A stretch of DNA of 34,692 nt. It comes from Ghiorsea sp. (lineage in GTDB: Bacteria; Pseudomonadota; Zetaproteobacteria; Mariprofundales; Mariprofundaceae). The DNA is taken from positions 1-34,692 of the forward strand of contig JALSGX010000003.1 of the NCBI GenBank assembly GCA_026982535.1, given 5' to 3'. The translations under genes and the position numbers were made by a program. Below the pieces are notes generated by a model that saw nothing but the letters and a program-made list of their open reading frames with translations, was not told the DNA's origin and did not search any database. Positions 25,511 to 33,419 of the stretch are shown one piece after another. The first letter of the stretch is position 1. Each line of letters begins with the position of its first letter.

Positions 25511-26063
25511 CTATACGCTGCTGTTTTGTCGCATCAATGTGTAAGGGAACACTTCCCATATCAAAACCAGCATTTGAAAAAAGAGACAGCCAGCTTTCAT
25601 GTTCACCTTCACCCTCATAGATAAACAGATGCACATCCAGTGTGTAAGTATTGGATGGCTCCAAAACAGATACATCAACCACGGCAATATGTCGCATATT
25701 CGTTAAAAAATGCATGGCTTCGTGTGCATCGTTGGTATGTTTGATAACGCCACCGCTTAAATCACGGAGCAACCAGCGCTGTGTAACCAAGTCGGGAATC
25801 ACTTGCCTACCCAAACGCACTCGAGCAACCTCTTTGTCCAACCAATACTTCCGCTGCTCCAACACATCAAACTGCCAAAATACAGTCATGGGTGATCCAG
25901 AGCCAATCACCTTCAAAATATACGCTTCTTGTTCAAATGATTGAACATCACAAAAAACAACACCATCTTCAATATGAACATGTGTTTCTTCCATGGTCTC
26001 TTCAGCCCAAACATGGGTCAAAAGCATAAAAACCACATAAAAAGCAATCATCACCTTAAGCAT
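25503..26063 (-). CDS. DUF4390-type secreted/membrane-anchored protein
   Basis: Function unknown. I recognise the DUF4390 pattern that commonly precedes ntrY in betaproteobacteria: WQFDVLEQRKYWLDK, then a TQRWLLRDLSGG core and EAMHFLTNMRHIAVVDV. The N-terminus MLKVMIAFYVVFMLLTHVWA is a signal peptide or membrane anchor, so most of the protein is probably periplasmic, where it could assist NtrY sensing; that is inference from position. The start is uncertain: ATG 26063 is given, GTG 26054 (9 nt after GGAG) and ATG 26051 are close, and a TTG at 26114 would lie inside pgeF and place 17 polar residues before the signal peptide, which I consider unlikely. Stop overlaps the ntrY start by 8 nt. Confidence 0.75.
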   Translation of the reverse strand: MLKVMIAFYVVFMLLTHVWAEETMEETHVHIEDGVVFCDVQSFEQEAYILKVIGSGSPMTVFWQFDVLEQRKYWLDKEVARVRLGRQVIPDLVTQRWLLRDLSGGVIKHTNDAHEAMHFLTNMRHIAVVDVSVLEPSNTYTLDVHLFIYEGEGEHESWLSLFSNAGFDMGSVPLHIDATKQQRIDE

Positions 26064-26100
26064 CTCCGATACTTTAGATGGGTTCAAAGTGTAGGGCAAC

Positions 26101-26841
26101 CTAGGGTGCGACAATCATGGCGATTTGGCGTCCTGTTTTGCCACAGTCTCGCCGATAAGAAAAGTATGCGGGCTGAGAACTACAAACCGTACATGTCTTG
26201 GATACTTCAATTTGTTGTATGGAAAAACCCTGACGCAATAACTGAGACATATTCACTTTTGCCAGATCAGCAAACCATTTCCCTTCGCGCAACAACAAGG
26301 CCTTGCCCTTGCTGGCATGATGAAGTAGCCCACCTACTTCAAGGCTAACCTCAAAACAACATTCACCAATATGCGGACCAAAGCTTGCAAGCATATTGTC
26401 CACATGTGCACCTTTGGCAAGCATGGCATGAACGGCAACAACCACGACATGAGCAACACTACCCCGCCAGCCAGCATGAACCGCTGCCACAATACCCTGT
26501 TGCACATCTGCCAACAAAATAGGCAAACAATCTGCGGTTCGAACCCCTACTGCTGTTGCTGTGTTACTTGCCAGAAGAATATCAGCTTGAGCTTGATGAT
26601 ATTGTGCGGCACCATCACAATATAACACCTCCACCCCATGCGCCTGTGCTGCTTGATGCGGTCTGGGCATTTGTGCGGCTTGACAAAGCAATGCCATGTT
26701 TTTCTCAACATATTCAGGCTTGTCACCTAGGTTACAACCTATATTTAAGCTTGCAAATGTACCCTTGCTTACACCCCCATGTTTATCGCTAAACACAGCC
26801 TGAATACCATATTGAGCCATGAGTTGTGATCTGTAAAACAT
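26101..26841 (-). CDS. pgeF: Laccase-domain (multicopper polyphenol oxidase-like) purine nucleoside enzyme
   Basis: YfiH/PgeF/LACC1 family. Members have been shown to act on purine nucleosides (phosphorolysis and deamination) with zinc, and E. coli PgeF edits a mis-incorporated residue in peptidoglycan precursors. The 246-residue product has the three metal ligands in their motifs: QAHGVEV (His68), RTADCLPILL (Cys105) and VHAGWRG (His122). FGPHIGECCFEV follows, and the C-terminal CTVCSSQPAYFSYRRD is typical. The ATG at 26841 shares one base with the rluD stop (TGATG), so translation is coupled; a TTG one codon earlier is less likely. The rluD-pgeF pairing is conserved in many Gram-negatives, as in E. 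coli rluD-yfiH. Confidence 0.92.
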   Translation of the reverse strand: MFYRSQLMAQYGIQAVFSDKHGGVSKGTFASLNIGCNLGDKPEYVEKNMALLCQAAQMPRPHQAAQAHGVEVLYCDGAAQYHQAQADILLASNTATAVGVRTADCLPILLADVQQGIVAAVHAGWRGSVAHVVVVAVHAMLAKGAHVDNMLASFGPHIGECCFEVSLEVGGLLHHASKGKALLLREGKWFADLAKVNMSQLLRQGFSIQQIEVSKTCTVCSSQPAYFSYRRDCGKTGRQIAMIVAP

Positions 26842-27809
26842 CAACTCAAGGCTCGCAACGCAATATCAAGCTTTTGCAACTCATCAGGTAGCGGCGCGCG
26901 GCACAATATAGGCTCACCCGTAACAGGATGCTTAAATGCTAAAACCTCAGCATGTAGCGCCTGCCGATTAAGCTGCTTTAGCCTTGTATATGCAGGCTCC
27001 GGAACCTGTTTGCTTGGGTTAAACTTGCGTCCATACACAGGATCGGCCAATACAGGTACTTGCTCATAACTTAGATGTACGCGGATTTGATGTGTGCGCC
27101 CTGTATGTAAAGTTAAGCGAATACGGCAGAAATTTTGGTGATACCTTTTTTCCAACCTGGCATCCGTCACTGCCATTTTTCCATGCGGATTTACAGCCAT
27201 TTTTTGCCGATGGTGCGGGTGTCTCCCAATTGGCAATGCAATCCTTTTTTTTGCCCAACATGGGGAGCCCCGACACCATGCTATATACTCACGGCGTAAG
27301 TCATGATGCGCAAACAACTTGGACAACCCAAGGTGTGCAGTTTCCGTTTTTGCGACCACCAGGCTACCTGATGTATCTTTATCAAGACGATGAACAATAC
27401 CTGGTCGCTCTACACCATTGATGCCAGGCAATGTTTCACAATGGTAAAGCAGCGCATGCACCAGTGTGCCTGAATCATGCCCGTGTGAAGGGTGAACCAC
27501 CATACCCGCAGGCTTATTGACCACAATCAAGTGCTCATCCTCAAACAAAATATCCAAATCAATACACTCAGGCTCCAAACGCAAGGGTTGTGCTTGTGGA
27601 ATAAGCATATGGTAAACATCACCCACAGCCACTTTTAATGAGCGTTTTAATATGGTGCCTTGCGCCCCTTCCTTCCAAATATTGCCTTCCGACAAAAGCT
27701 GTTGCACCCTGGCGCGTGTTAATCCAGACAGGGTAGCCAATACTTGGTCAATACGCTGACCATGCTGTTGCTCAGCGATTTCCCAAAGATATCTATCTTG
27801 CTTATTCAT
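26841..27809 (-). CDS. rluD: Ribosomal large subunit pseudouridine synthase RluD
   Basis: RluA-family pseudouridine synthase; RluD modifies helix 69 of 23S rRNA (positions 1911, 1915, 1917 in E. coli). The 322-residue product has an N-terminal S4 RNA-binding domain (about 18-75, RIDQVLATLSGLTRARVQQLL) and the catalytic domain: ILFEDEHLIVVNKPAGMVVHP (88-107), HRLDKDTSG with catalytic Asp143, and RTHQIRVHLSYEQVPVLADPVYG. The subtype is assigned by length, by the S4 domain and by the directly following pgeF, the E. coli partner. It is one of two RluA-family genes here; the other (rluC) lies on the far side of the RNase gene. Confidence 0.9.
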   Translation of the reverse strand: MNKQDRYLWEIAEQQHGQRIDQVLATLSGLTRARVQQLLSEGNIWKEGAQGTILKRSLKVAVGDVYHMLIPQAQPLRLEPECIDLDILFEDEHLIVVNKPAGMVVHPSHGHDSGTLVHALLYHCETLPGINGVERPGIVHRLDKDTSGSLVVAKTETAHLGLSKLFAHHDLRREYIAWCRGSPCWAKKRIALPIGRHPHHRQKMAVNPHGKMAVTDARLEKRYHQNFCRIRLTLHTGRTHQIRVHLSYEQVPVLADPVYGRKFNPSKQVPEPAYTRLKQLNRQALHAEVLAFKHPVTGEPILCRAPLPDELQKLDIALRALS

Positions 27810-27883
27810 ATCACAACTTGAGATGCAGACCGCTATCTCGCAGCCTGTACCTCTTGCGCTTTTCTCAGTGGAGACATAGCTTC

Positions 27884-29734
27884 TTAATCTGCCGTAGCCT
27901 CTTTAGCTTTAGACGGGCGGCGACGGCGACGGCGACGGCGCTTCTGCCCTTCTTCACTATGATGGCTCCCTTCAACATTGGCTTTGGTATGAGGTTGATG
28001 GTTACTTAAGTTACCTTGTTGCGCAGGCTTACGCTTGCGCTTGCGCTGCTGCGGACGTTTCTGAAGCGCTTTTGGCGCCTCTTTCTTGGTCAACAAAGAC
28101 TCAAGCAGTGTCTGAAACCAACCTTTCTTTTTGCGTGTCGGCAACACTTTAGGGATGCCAACCACTGGCTTCATTTGCTTTAATTTGCGTGCAACACGCT
28201 GCGGTTTTTTGCCTTTAAGCGTATCTTCCAAAACTTCCAAGCGACTTTGATTATCGTCTTTCCAGTGCCTTTCAATACGGTAGTGAGGCACATCCAAATC
28301 AGCACGAATACTAAGCTCAATTTGCACATCATACATCTCTTCGATGCGCGCAATATTATCGCGCTTATTGTTCATCAAATATTCACCTGTATCGGATGGC
28401 ACTTGTACCACCAGCTTAGGCCGCTTGCCCTTCTCCGCCAAATCCTCCATACGGGTTAATATTTGCAATGCCATGGATTCAACCGTCAAAATAGTGCCCC
28501 GACCTTCACAACGCGGACATATTTCTGTTGTGGTTTCGCGCACAGATGGATGCAAGCGCTGCCGCGACATCTCTAACAAACCAAACCGGGAAATCCGCGC
28601 AAACTGAACCCTAGCCTTGTCCGCAGCCGTCGCGTTTCTCAACTCCTCTTCAACCAACTGCCCATGCTTACGGTTTGCCATATCAATAAAATCCACAACC
28701 ACCAATCCACCAATATCTCGAATACGCAATTGGCGTGCAATTTCCCGTGCTGCTTCAAGATTAGTGTCCAGAGCTGTATCATCAATGTGTTTGCGCCCCG
28801 TAGAGCGTGAGGAGTTCACATCCACTGCAGTTAAAGCCTCAGTCGGATCAAAAACAATAGACCCACCCGAAGGTAAGCGAACTTCACGCTCGTGAATCAG
28901 CTCACACTGCTCCTCAATGCCATAATGTCGAAACAAGGGCTTCTTGCCGCGATAAAGCTTCACCAGCTTTTCCTTGCCAGGAAGAACAGCATGAACAAAG
29001 TTCTTGGTTCGTGTATAAACCTCATGATTATCAACCCAGATTTCCTGAATATCATCACTAAAGTGGTCACGAATAGCGCGTGTTGCCATATCCCCTTCAA
29101 GATAAATCAAAGCTGGCGCATCTGTTGACCCACCCTTGATACGAATCTCGTCCCACAAGCGCATTAAGTATGAGTAGTCACGCTCCAATGCTTCAAGCTT
29201 CTGATCTCTGCCAGCCGTACGCACAATCAAGCCCATATGCTCTGGCACATTCAATTGTGCAAGAATGGCTTTGAGTGATTTGCGAACATCATCAGGCAAT
29301 TTACGAGAAATACCGCCGCGTGCTGTATTGGGGCTAAGCACCAAATAACGCCCTGCCAACGATATGTATGTGGTCATCGCGGCACCTTTATTGCCCCGTT
29401 CCTCCTTCACCACCTGCACCAAAATCTTTTGCTTGGCTTCAAGCACATCTTGAATACTCACATTGCGCGGATCCTGGCTCTTATCCACACCATCCTTCCA
29501 GTAATCAGGATGGATTTCACTCAGCGGCAAAAAACCCTGACGCAATGCACCATATTCGACAAAGGCAGCCTGCAAACTGGCCTCAACTTTCGTGATGGTG
29601 GCTTGATAGATATTGCCTTTAGTAAGAACCTTATTGGTCGACTCAATATCCAACTCTTGCAAGAAGTCGTCTTCAACAATTGCAACGCGACTTTCTTCCT
29701 CGTGTGAGGCGTTGATAAGCATCAACTTTTTCAT
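27884..29734 (-). CDS. rne: Ribonuclease E/G family endoribonuclease
   Basis: Cuts single-stranded AU-rich RNA in rRNA maturation and mRNA decay. I start at ATG 29734 (MKKLMLINASHEEESRVAIV), 6 nt after AAAGGA; an upstream GTG/ATG frame to 29791 has no family match. The 616-residue product has an S1 domain (about 38-125), 5'-sensor and RNase H-like parts, the DNase I-like catalytic site with LTAVDVNSS (Asp near 302) and GGLVVVDFIDM, and the zinc-link CPRCEGRGT. Beyond about residue 490 a 120-residue basic tail follows, with KRKRK and an RRRRRRRR run encoded by a (CGCCGT)n repeat at 27916-27941. It lacks the long E. coli scaffold region, so it is a short RNase E or a tailed RNase G. Divergent rluC next door, as at the E. 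coli rne locus, favours rne. Confidence 0.88.
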   Translation of the reverse strand: MKKLMLINASHEEESRVAIVEDDFLQELDIESTNKVLTKGNIYQATITKVEASLQAAFVEYGALRQGFLPLSEIHPDYWKDGVDKSQDPRNVSIQDVLEAKQKILVQVVKEERGNKGAAMTTYISLAGRYLVLSPNTARGGISRKLPDDVRKSLKAILAQLNVPEHMGLIVRTAGRDQKLEALERDYSYLMRLWDEIRIKGGSTDAPALIYLEGDMATRAIRDHFSDDIQEIWVDNHEVYTRTKNFVHAVLPGKEKLVKLYRGKKPLFRHYGIEEQCELIHEREVRLPSGGSIVFDPTEALTAVDVNSSRSTGRKHIDDTALDTNLEAAREIARQLRIRDIGGLVVVDFIDMANRKHGQLVEEELRNATAADKARVQFARISRFGLLEMSRQRLHPSVRETTTEICPRCEGRGTILTVESMALQILTRMEDLAEKGKRPKLVVQVPSDTGEYLMNNKRDNIARIEEMYDVQIELSIRADLDVPHYRIERHWKDDNQSRLEVLEDTLKGKKPQRVARKLKQMKPVVGIPKVLPTRKKKGWFQTLLESLLTKKEAPKALQKRPQQRKRKRKPAQQGNLSNHQPHTKANVEGSHHSEEGQKRRRRRRRRPSKAKEATAD

Positions 29735-30114
29735 AGCGGATCCTTTACCGCTGACAGTTATAAACCAGTAAAATAAGCTTGAATATACCAAACCATTTCT
29801 ATGTTAAACTATTGTGCTCACGAAACAACTGCAAACACAACAATCATCAATCCAATCTATTCACACCGTCAGACGGCTTCTCTTTATTTTCTTTCTCTTG
29901 TACAAAGCTCGACACGGTGTTGACTATGGTGAGCCCTCATCAATAAACCGACCCACTCTCCGAAAAAACATCTGGTAAAATGAAGGACTAACTTCTCTTT
30001 GCCTGCTTCACAAAGTTCTTTCACCAGATTCATTGCGATCCATGCACTCGCAAACATCGCCACACACGCGGAACACATGTACAATTGCCGCCATTCAAGC
30101 AAACGGGGGGTATT
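29735..30114. other. Divergent intergenic region, rne / rluC
   Basis: 380 nt with no ORF I believe. On the - strand it holds the RNase promoter candidate (separate entry) and a leader of about 40 nt. On the + strand there is a TTGACT hexamer at 29920-29925 with a poor -10, and an extended -10-like TGGTAAAAT at 29973-29981 that could start a long rluC leader. RNase E leaders often carry self-regulatory structure; I could not recognise one here. Confidence 0.4.
29782..29790 (-). promoter_or_regulatory. Extended -10 promoter candidate for the RNase E/G gene
   Basis: On the - strand TGGTATATT forms a TGn extended -10 plus a TATATT hexamer. A weak TTTAAC sits about 15 nt upstream as a -35. It would start transcription near 29775, about 40 nt before the ATG at 29734. 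Confidence 0.4.
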
Positions 30115-31074
30115 TTGGCAAGTTCTGAAGATTATACAAAGCAGCAAGCCTTTATTTTTATTAGCGAAAATGAAAACAACAGCCGTATAGACCGTGTTCT
30201 TTGTCGTATATTAGGGCAAGATAAGCGCAACCTCATCTTACGCTTGATTCGCAAGCGCAATGTTCGTGTTAACGGTAAGCGTGTTAAGCCTGAGTTTCGT
30301 GTGCACACTGGTGATAAAGTTTTTTTACCCGCAAGCCTAAGGCCTGAAAACCAAACACAGCACCCTGTCAAAAAAACACCACACCCCATACAAAACCTTG
30401 ATATTATCCATGAAGATGATGACTTGATACTTATCAACAAAACAGCAGGCATGGTGGTGCATGGTGGTAGCGGGCATGACACAGGCTTAATTGAGCGACT
30501 TAAAAACCAACTGAACTTACCAGATCTTAGGCTTGCGCATCGGCTAGATAAAGACACCAGTGGCTGCTTGCTTTTAGCAAAAAACCTTGGCACTTTAAGA
30601 AGTTTAAGCGAGCAGTTTCGCAACCATGACGCACACAAAACCTACTTCGCATGGGTGGCAGGCCACCCCTACCCCTACGCAGGGCGTTTACGATCCAAGC
30701 TCATCAAAGGTGTCACCCAAAATGGCGAGCGCATGGTTATCAACCACAAGGAAGGACAAGAGGCTGTCACGGATTTACAAACCATCCTGTTGTGTAAGTA
30801 CCACCAACAAACCTTCAGCCTTGTCGCACTACATCCCCACCATGGGCGAACACACCAACTTCGTGTACAATTGCAACATGAAGGTCATGCGATACTGGGT
30901 GATCCCAAATATGCCACAAAAGAAGACTTGAAGTTTTATCGATCTTTTGGTGGAAAGGGGCTTGCCCTACATGCTTGGCGACTTCGCTTTACCCACCCAA
31001 AAACAGGTAAAAAAGTAGACTTTCGTGCGCCCTGGCCTAAACGCTGGGCACACTTTAATCCATATTTAGCGTAG
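30115..31074 (+). CDS. rluC: Ribosomal large subunit pseudouridine synthase RluC
   Basis: RluA-family synthase; RluC modifies U955, U2504 and U2580 of 23S rRNA in E. coli. I start at TTG 30115, 4 nt after a GGGGGG run at 30105-30110; this gives 319 residues, the same as E. coli RluC. A TTG at 30085 would add ten residues. S4 domain at about 22-75 (SRIDRVLCRILGQDKRNLILRLIR, VRVNGKRVKPEFRVHTGD), catalytic domain with ILINKTAGMVVHGGSG and HRLDKDTSGCLLLAKN (catalytic Asp145; Asp144 in E. coli), PHHGRTHQLRVQLQHEGH and LHAWRLRFTHPKTGK. Divergent placement next to the RNase E-type gene reproduces the E. coli rne-rluC arrangement and supports both names. Confidence 0.9.
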   Translation: MASSEDYTKQQAFIFISENENNSRIDRVLCRILGQDKRNLILRLIRKRNVRVNGKRVKPEFRVHTGDKVFLPASLRPENQTQHPVKKTPHPIQNLDIIHEDDDLILINKTAGMVVHGGSGHDTGLIERLKNQLNLPDLRLAHRLDKDTSGCLLLAKNLGTLRSLSEQFRNHDAHKTYFAWVAGHPYPYAGRLRSKLIKGVTQNGERMVINHKEGQEAVTDLQTILLCKYHQQTFSLVALHPHHGRTHQLRVQLQHEGHAILGDPKYATKEDLKFYRSFGGKGLALHAWRLRFTHPKTGKKVDFRAPWPKRWAHFNPYLA

Positions 31075-31081
31075 TTCTGAC

Positions 31082-31555
31082 CTACTTTTTATCCTTGGCC
31101 TCATTCACACGAAGCTTGCGCCCTGCAAAATCTTCCCCATTCAATGCAAGTGCTGCTTTTACATCATCCGCAGAACCCATTTCCACAAAACCATATCCCT
31201 TAGGGCGACGATTAGGACCTCCCCGCACCAATCGGACAGACACAACCGTTCCGTATGCCTCAAACAAGCGCTGCACTTCTTCCTCACGCGCCCTAAATGG
31301 AATATTACCCACATACAAAACATTTGTATTATCATGTTTTACTTTAGAAACAGCATGTGATGAACTAGAAACAGCATGTGATGAACGACCACCAAACACC
31401 CAAGCGCCCAGCAAAAAGCCTGCAACCAAACCTGATGCCAACACTGAACCCGCAGGAACCTCCTGATTCAAACCAACCATAGGACCCACAAAATAACCCA
31501 CTAAACCTAAGGCAATAGCCATAGCTATACCTTTACCTACACAATGCATATTCAT
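31082..31555 (-). CDS. Membrane-anchored RRM RNA-binding protein
   Basis: Predicted inner-membrane protein with a single cytoplasmic RNA-recognition motif. ATG 31555 follows GGAG by 7 nt; a reading frame extending to 31639 has no family support. The 157-residue product has two hydrophobic helices (about 9-28 and 36-55, both Gly/Ala-rich), a short Ser/His linker (57-70) and an RRM at 78-153 with RNP2 LYVGNI (80-85) and RNP1 KGYGFVEM (119-126), both intact. The C-terminus is basic. The linker contains a perfect in-frame 21-nt tandem repeat. Most bacterial RRM proteins are small and soluble, so the anchor is unusual, though similar two-helix forms exist in some gammaproteobacteria as I recall. 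Target RNA unknown. Stop lies 7 nt past the convergent rluC stop. Confidence 0.85.
   Translation of the reverse strand: MNMHCVGKGIAMAIALGLVGYFVGPMVGLNQEVPAGSVLASGLVAGFLLGAWVFGGRSSHAVSSSSHAVSKVKHDNTNVLYVGNIPFRAREEEVQRLFEAYGTVVSVRLVRGGPNRRPKGYGFVEMGSADDVKAALALNGEDFAGRKLRVNEAKDKK
31345..31386. repeat. Perfect 21-nt tandem duplication in the RRM-protein linker
   Basis: Two identical head-to-tail 21-nt units, 31345-31365 and 31366-31386, lie inside the linker between the membrane helices and the RRM. The length is a multiple of three, so the reading frame is kept and a seven-residue unit containing SSHAVS is doubled. Identity at every base suggests a recent slippage or duplication. Confidence 0.9.
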
Positions 31556-31755
31556 TATAACACTCCAAAAAGGGATACAACCCTGAAAAAAAATATCGCC
31601 GCAACCTGCCAAAAAAAAATAAAGTCTCAATAGTGGCATCCGTTTTGCTTAAGGTTTTATTAAAATACTGCTGAATGAATAAAGGCTATTATCTCAATAA
31701 ATAACATCCAACCCATATTGTCTTTACATGGATAAACAGAACCAGGAGGAACCAA

Positions 31756-33105
31756 ATGCAAGGCATGACTTCAACACAACAAGCTGAAATCCAAGACTTG
31801 TTTGAAGCTGTACAAAAAGGCGATTTCACATACCGCATCCAATCTACAAACCCCTTGGCCACTCAGGCCAATAACATGATGATATGGCTGGATAACATGC
31901 AGTTCAAAGAACTGAAAGACAAGGTAAACCTTTCTATTCTAGGTTTTGAAAACACCATTCATATGGCCAAGCTACAACAAACAGCAGATAGTGTTGCCAG
32001 CCGAACTGAAACCATGGCAGCCGCAACTGAAGAAATGAGTATTACTGTACAAATGATGGCAGAACAAGCTGATAAAGTTGGGCAGCAAAGCAGTGAAACC
32101 AAACATGCCGTCAACGAAGGCACTCAAGCCATGAATCAAGTGCATGATGTTATTCATAGCACAACCGCACAAATGAATGAGGTTGCTAAAGAAGTGCGAA
32201 GGCTATCGCGGGTATCTCAAGAAATTGACCAGCTATTATCAACGATTCGTAAGATTTCTGATCAAACCAACCTGCTTGCCCTTAATGCAACAATTGAAGC
32301 TGCAAGAGCAGGCAATGCTGGGCGAGGTTTTGCTGTAGTTGCCGGTGAGGTCAAGCAACTTTCGCATCAAACCAAAGATGCGGCAGATAATATTGTTGAA
32401 AAAAGCGATAACATTCAAAAAGCAGTAGCTGCGGTTGTGCGGCAAATCGAAGACATGTGCAGCAGTATTCACCATGCCTCCAGTGTTGTTGAATCCGGGC
32501 AGCAAGCCATGCAATCCATTGTTGATGGTATGGAACAAGTCGATGATAGTGTTTATGGTATTCATCAAGCCACCAAAGACCAAACCATTGCTTCATCTGA
32601 AATTGCTGAAGGTGTTACAGCCAGCTCCAGCGACGCTCGCAATATGGGGGAGCAAGCGTCAGCCATCCTCGATCAAACGGACGCTATGGATGCCATGATC
32701 AGAAACGATTTGGCAGAGTTTGCAACATTAAAAATTACAAACGCTGTCATTCAGCTGGCAAAAAGCGATCATATGTTTTGGAAAAAACGCTTGATTGACA
32801 TGATTCTCGGACGAGGCACGATTGATATTAGCGAGGTTACCGATCATCATAGCTGCCGTTTGGGAAAATGGTATGATGACCAAGGTCGCAAACAATATGG
32901 TACTCATCCTGCATTTAAGGCGCTCGAGCCACCACATGCTAAAATGCACCGTATTGCCAAGGATGCTGTGGCTTTATTCAATAATGGTGATATTGATGCG
33001 GCTATCAAAAAAGTTGATACCATTGCCGACCTCTCAGCCGAAGTCGTAGCATGCTTGGAACAATTGGAGTCTGTATCAACTCCTTATTCAAGTGTTTTAA
33101 GGTAA
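31756..33105 (+). CDS. Soluble methyl-accepting chemotaxis protein with C-terminal CZB zinc-binding domain
   Basis: Cytoplasmic chemoreceptor: no membrane segment anywhere in 449 residues. ATG 31756 follows AGGAGG (31744-31749) by 6 nt, a strong ribosome site. A short N-terminal helical region (1-60, [18 protein letters not shown] resembles a HAMP/PAS-linker start), then the MCP signalling coiled coil with the conserved CheA/CheW hairpin tip [31 protein letters not shown] (split here as about residues 168-199), then a CZB domain. Its ligands are His339, Cys367 (SCRLGKW), His394 and His398; the spacings 28, 27 and 4 agree with those of the E. coli DgcZ zinc site. Helicobacter TlpD has this overall plan and responds to oxidants and zinc. 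Stimulus here is inferred. The last seven or so codons overlap, antisense, the end of a decayed cytochrome gene. Confidence 0.92.
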   Translation: MQGMTSTQQAEIQDLFEAVQKGDFTYRIQSTNPLATQANNMMIWLDNMQFKELKDKVNLSILGFENTIHMAKLQQTADSVASRTETMAAATEEMSITVQMMAEQADKVGQQSSETKHAVNEGTQAMNQVHDVIHSTTAQMNEVAKEVRRLSRVSQEIDQLLSTIRKISDQTNLLALNATIEAARAGNAGRGFAVVAGEVKQLSHQTKDAADNIVEKSDNIQKAVAAVVRQIEDMCSSIHHASSVVESGQQAMQSIVDGMEQVDDSVYGIHQATKDQTIASSEIAEGVTASSSDARNMGEQASAILDQTDAMDAMIRNDLAEFATLKITNAVIQLAKSDHMFWKKRLIDMILGRGTIDISEVTDHHSCRLGKWYDDQGRKQYGTHPAFKALEPPHAKMHRIAKDAVALFNNGDIDAAIKKVDTIADLSAEVVACLEQLESVSTPYSSVLR

Positions 33106-33316
33106 GCAATAATATCATCTCGTTTTTGCTTATCTTTCATCTCTGGGAGTGCGGGCATGGTTAGCTCGTACTCATTATTTTCTTTTAGCATTTTCGCATA
33201 TTCATCAGTTTTTATCATCTTTTTGGGGTTCAACAAAAAATAATGCAGCCACTTGTCACTTCTCCGCTGGGAAATACCACCAAGACCAGGTCCAAGCTTA
33301 TCGTTTTAGCACGCAT
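33084..33316 (-). pseudogene. Decayed monoheme cytochrome c gene (internal deletion and frameshift)
   Basis: On the - strand a 73-codon open stretch (33305 down to 33087, stop 33084-33086) reads as the C-terminal half of a class I cytochrome c: KLGPGLGGISQRRSDKWLHY, NPKKM, TMPALPEMKDKQKRDD and IIAYLKTLE, including the Met of the heme ligand motif and the final helix. It has no start, no CxxCH and is preceded at once by a TAA (33306-33308). Just upstream, in another frame, ATG 33316 with GGAGG 6 nt before it begins MRAKTISL and stops after 28 codons. This looks like the start and end of one gene joined by deletion of the signal peptide and heme-binding part. A TATAAC hexamer (complement of 33338-33343) may be its old promoter. 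Confidence 0.75.
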
Positions 33317-33419
33317 ACTACACCTCCGATTTATATGTTATAGCACACTAAAACACTTGGACACAACAAGGCGCTTTCATCATATGTTTTTCGTTTCCTA
33401 TCAGAAAGACTTTAACGCA

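Noticed and set aside
29884-30147. 87-codon - strand frame between rne and rluC
   Set aside because: Overlaps the rluC start and ribosome site, has no clear start signal, and its sequence resembles no family.
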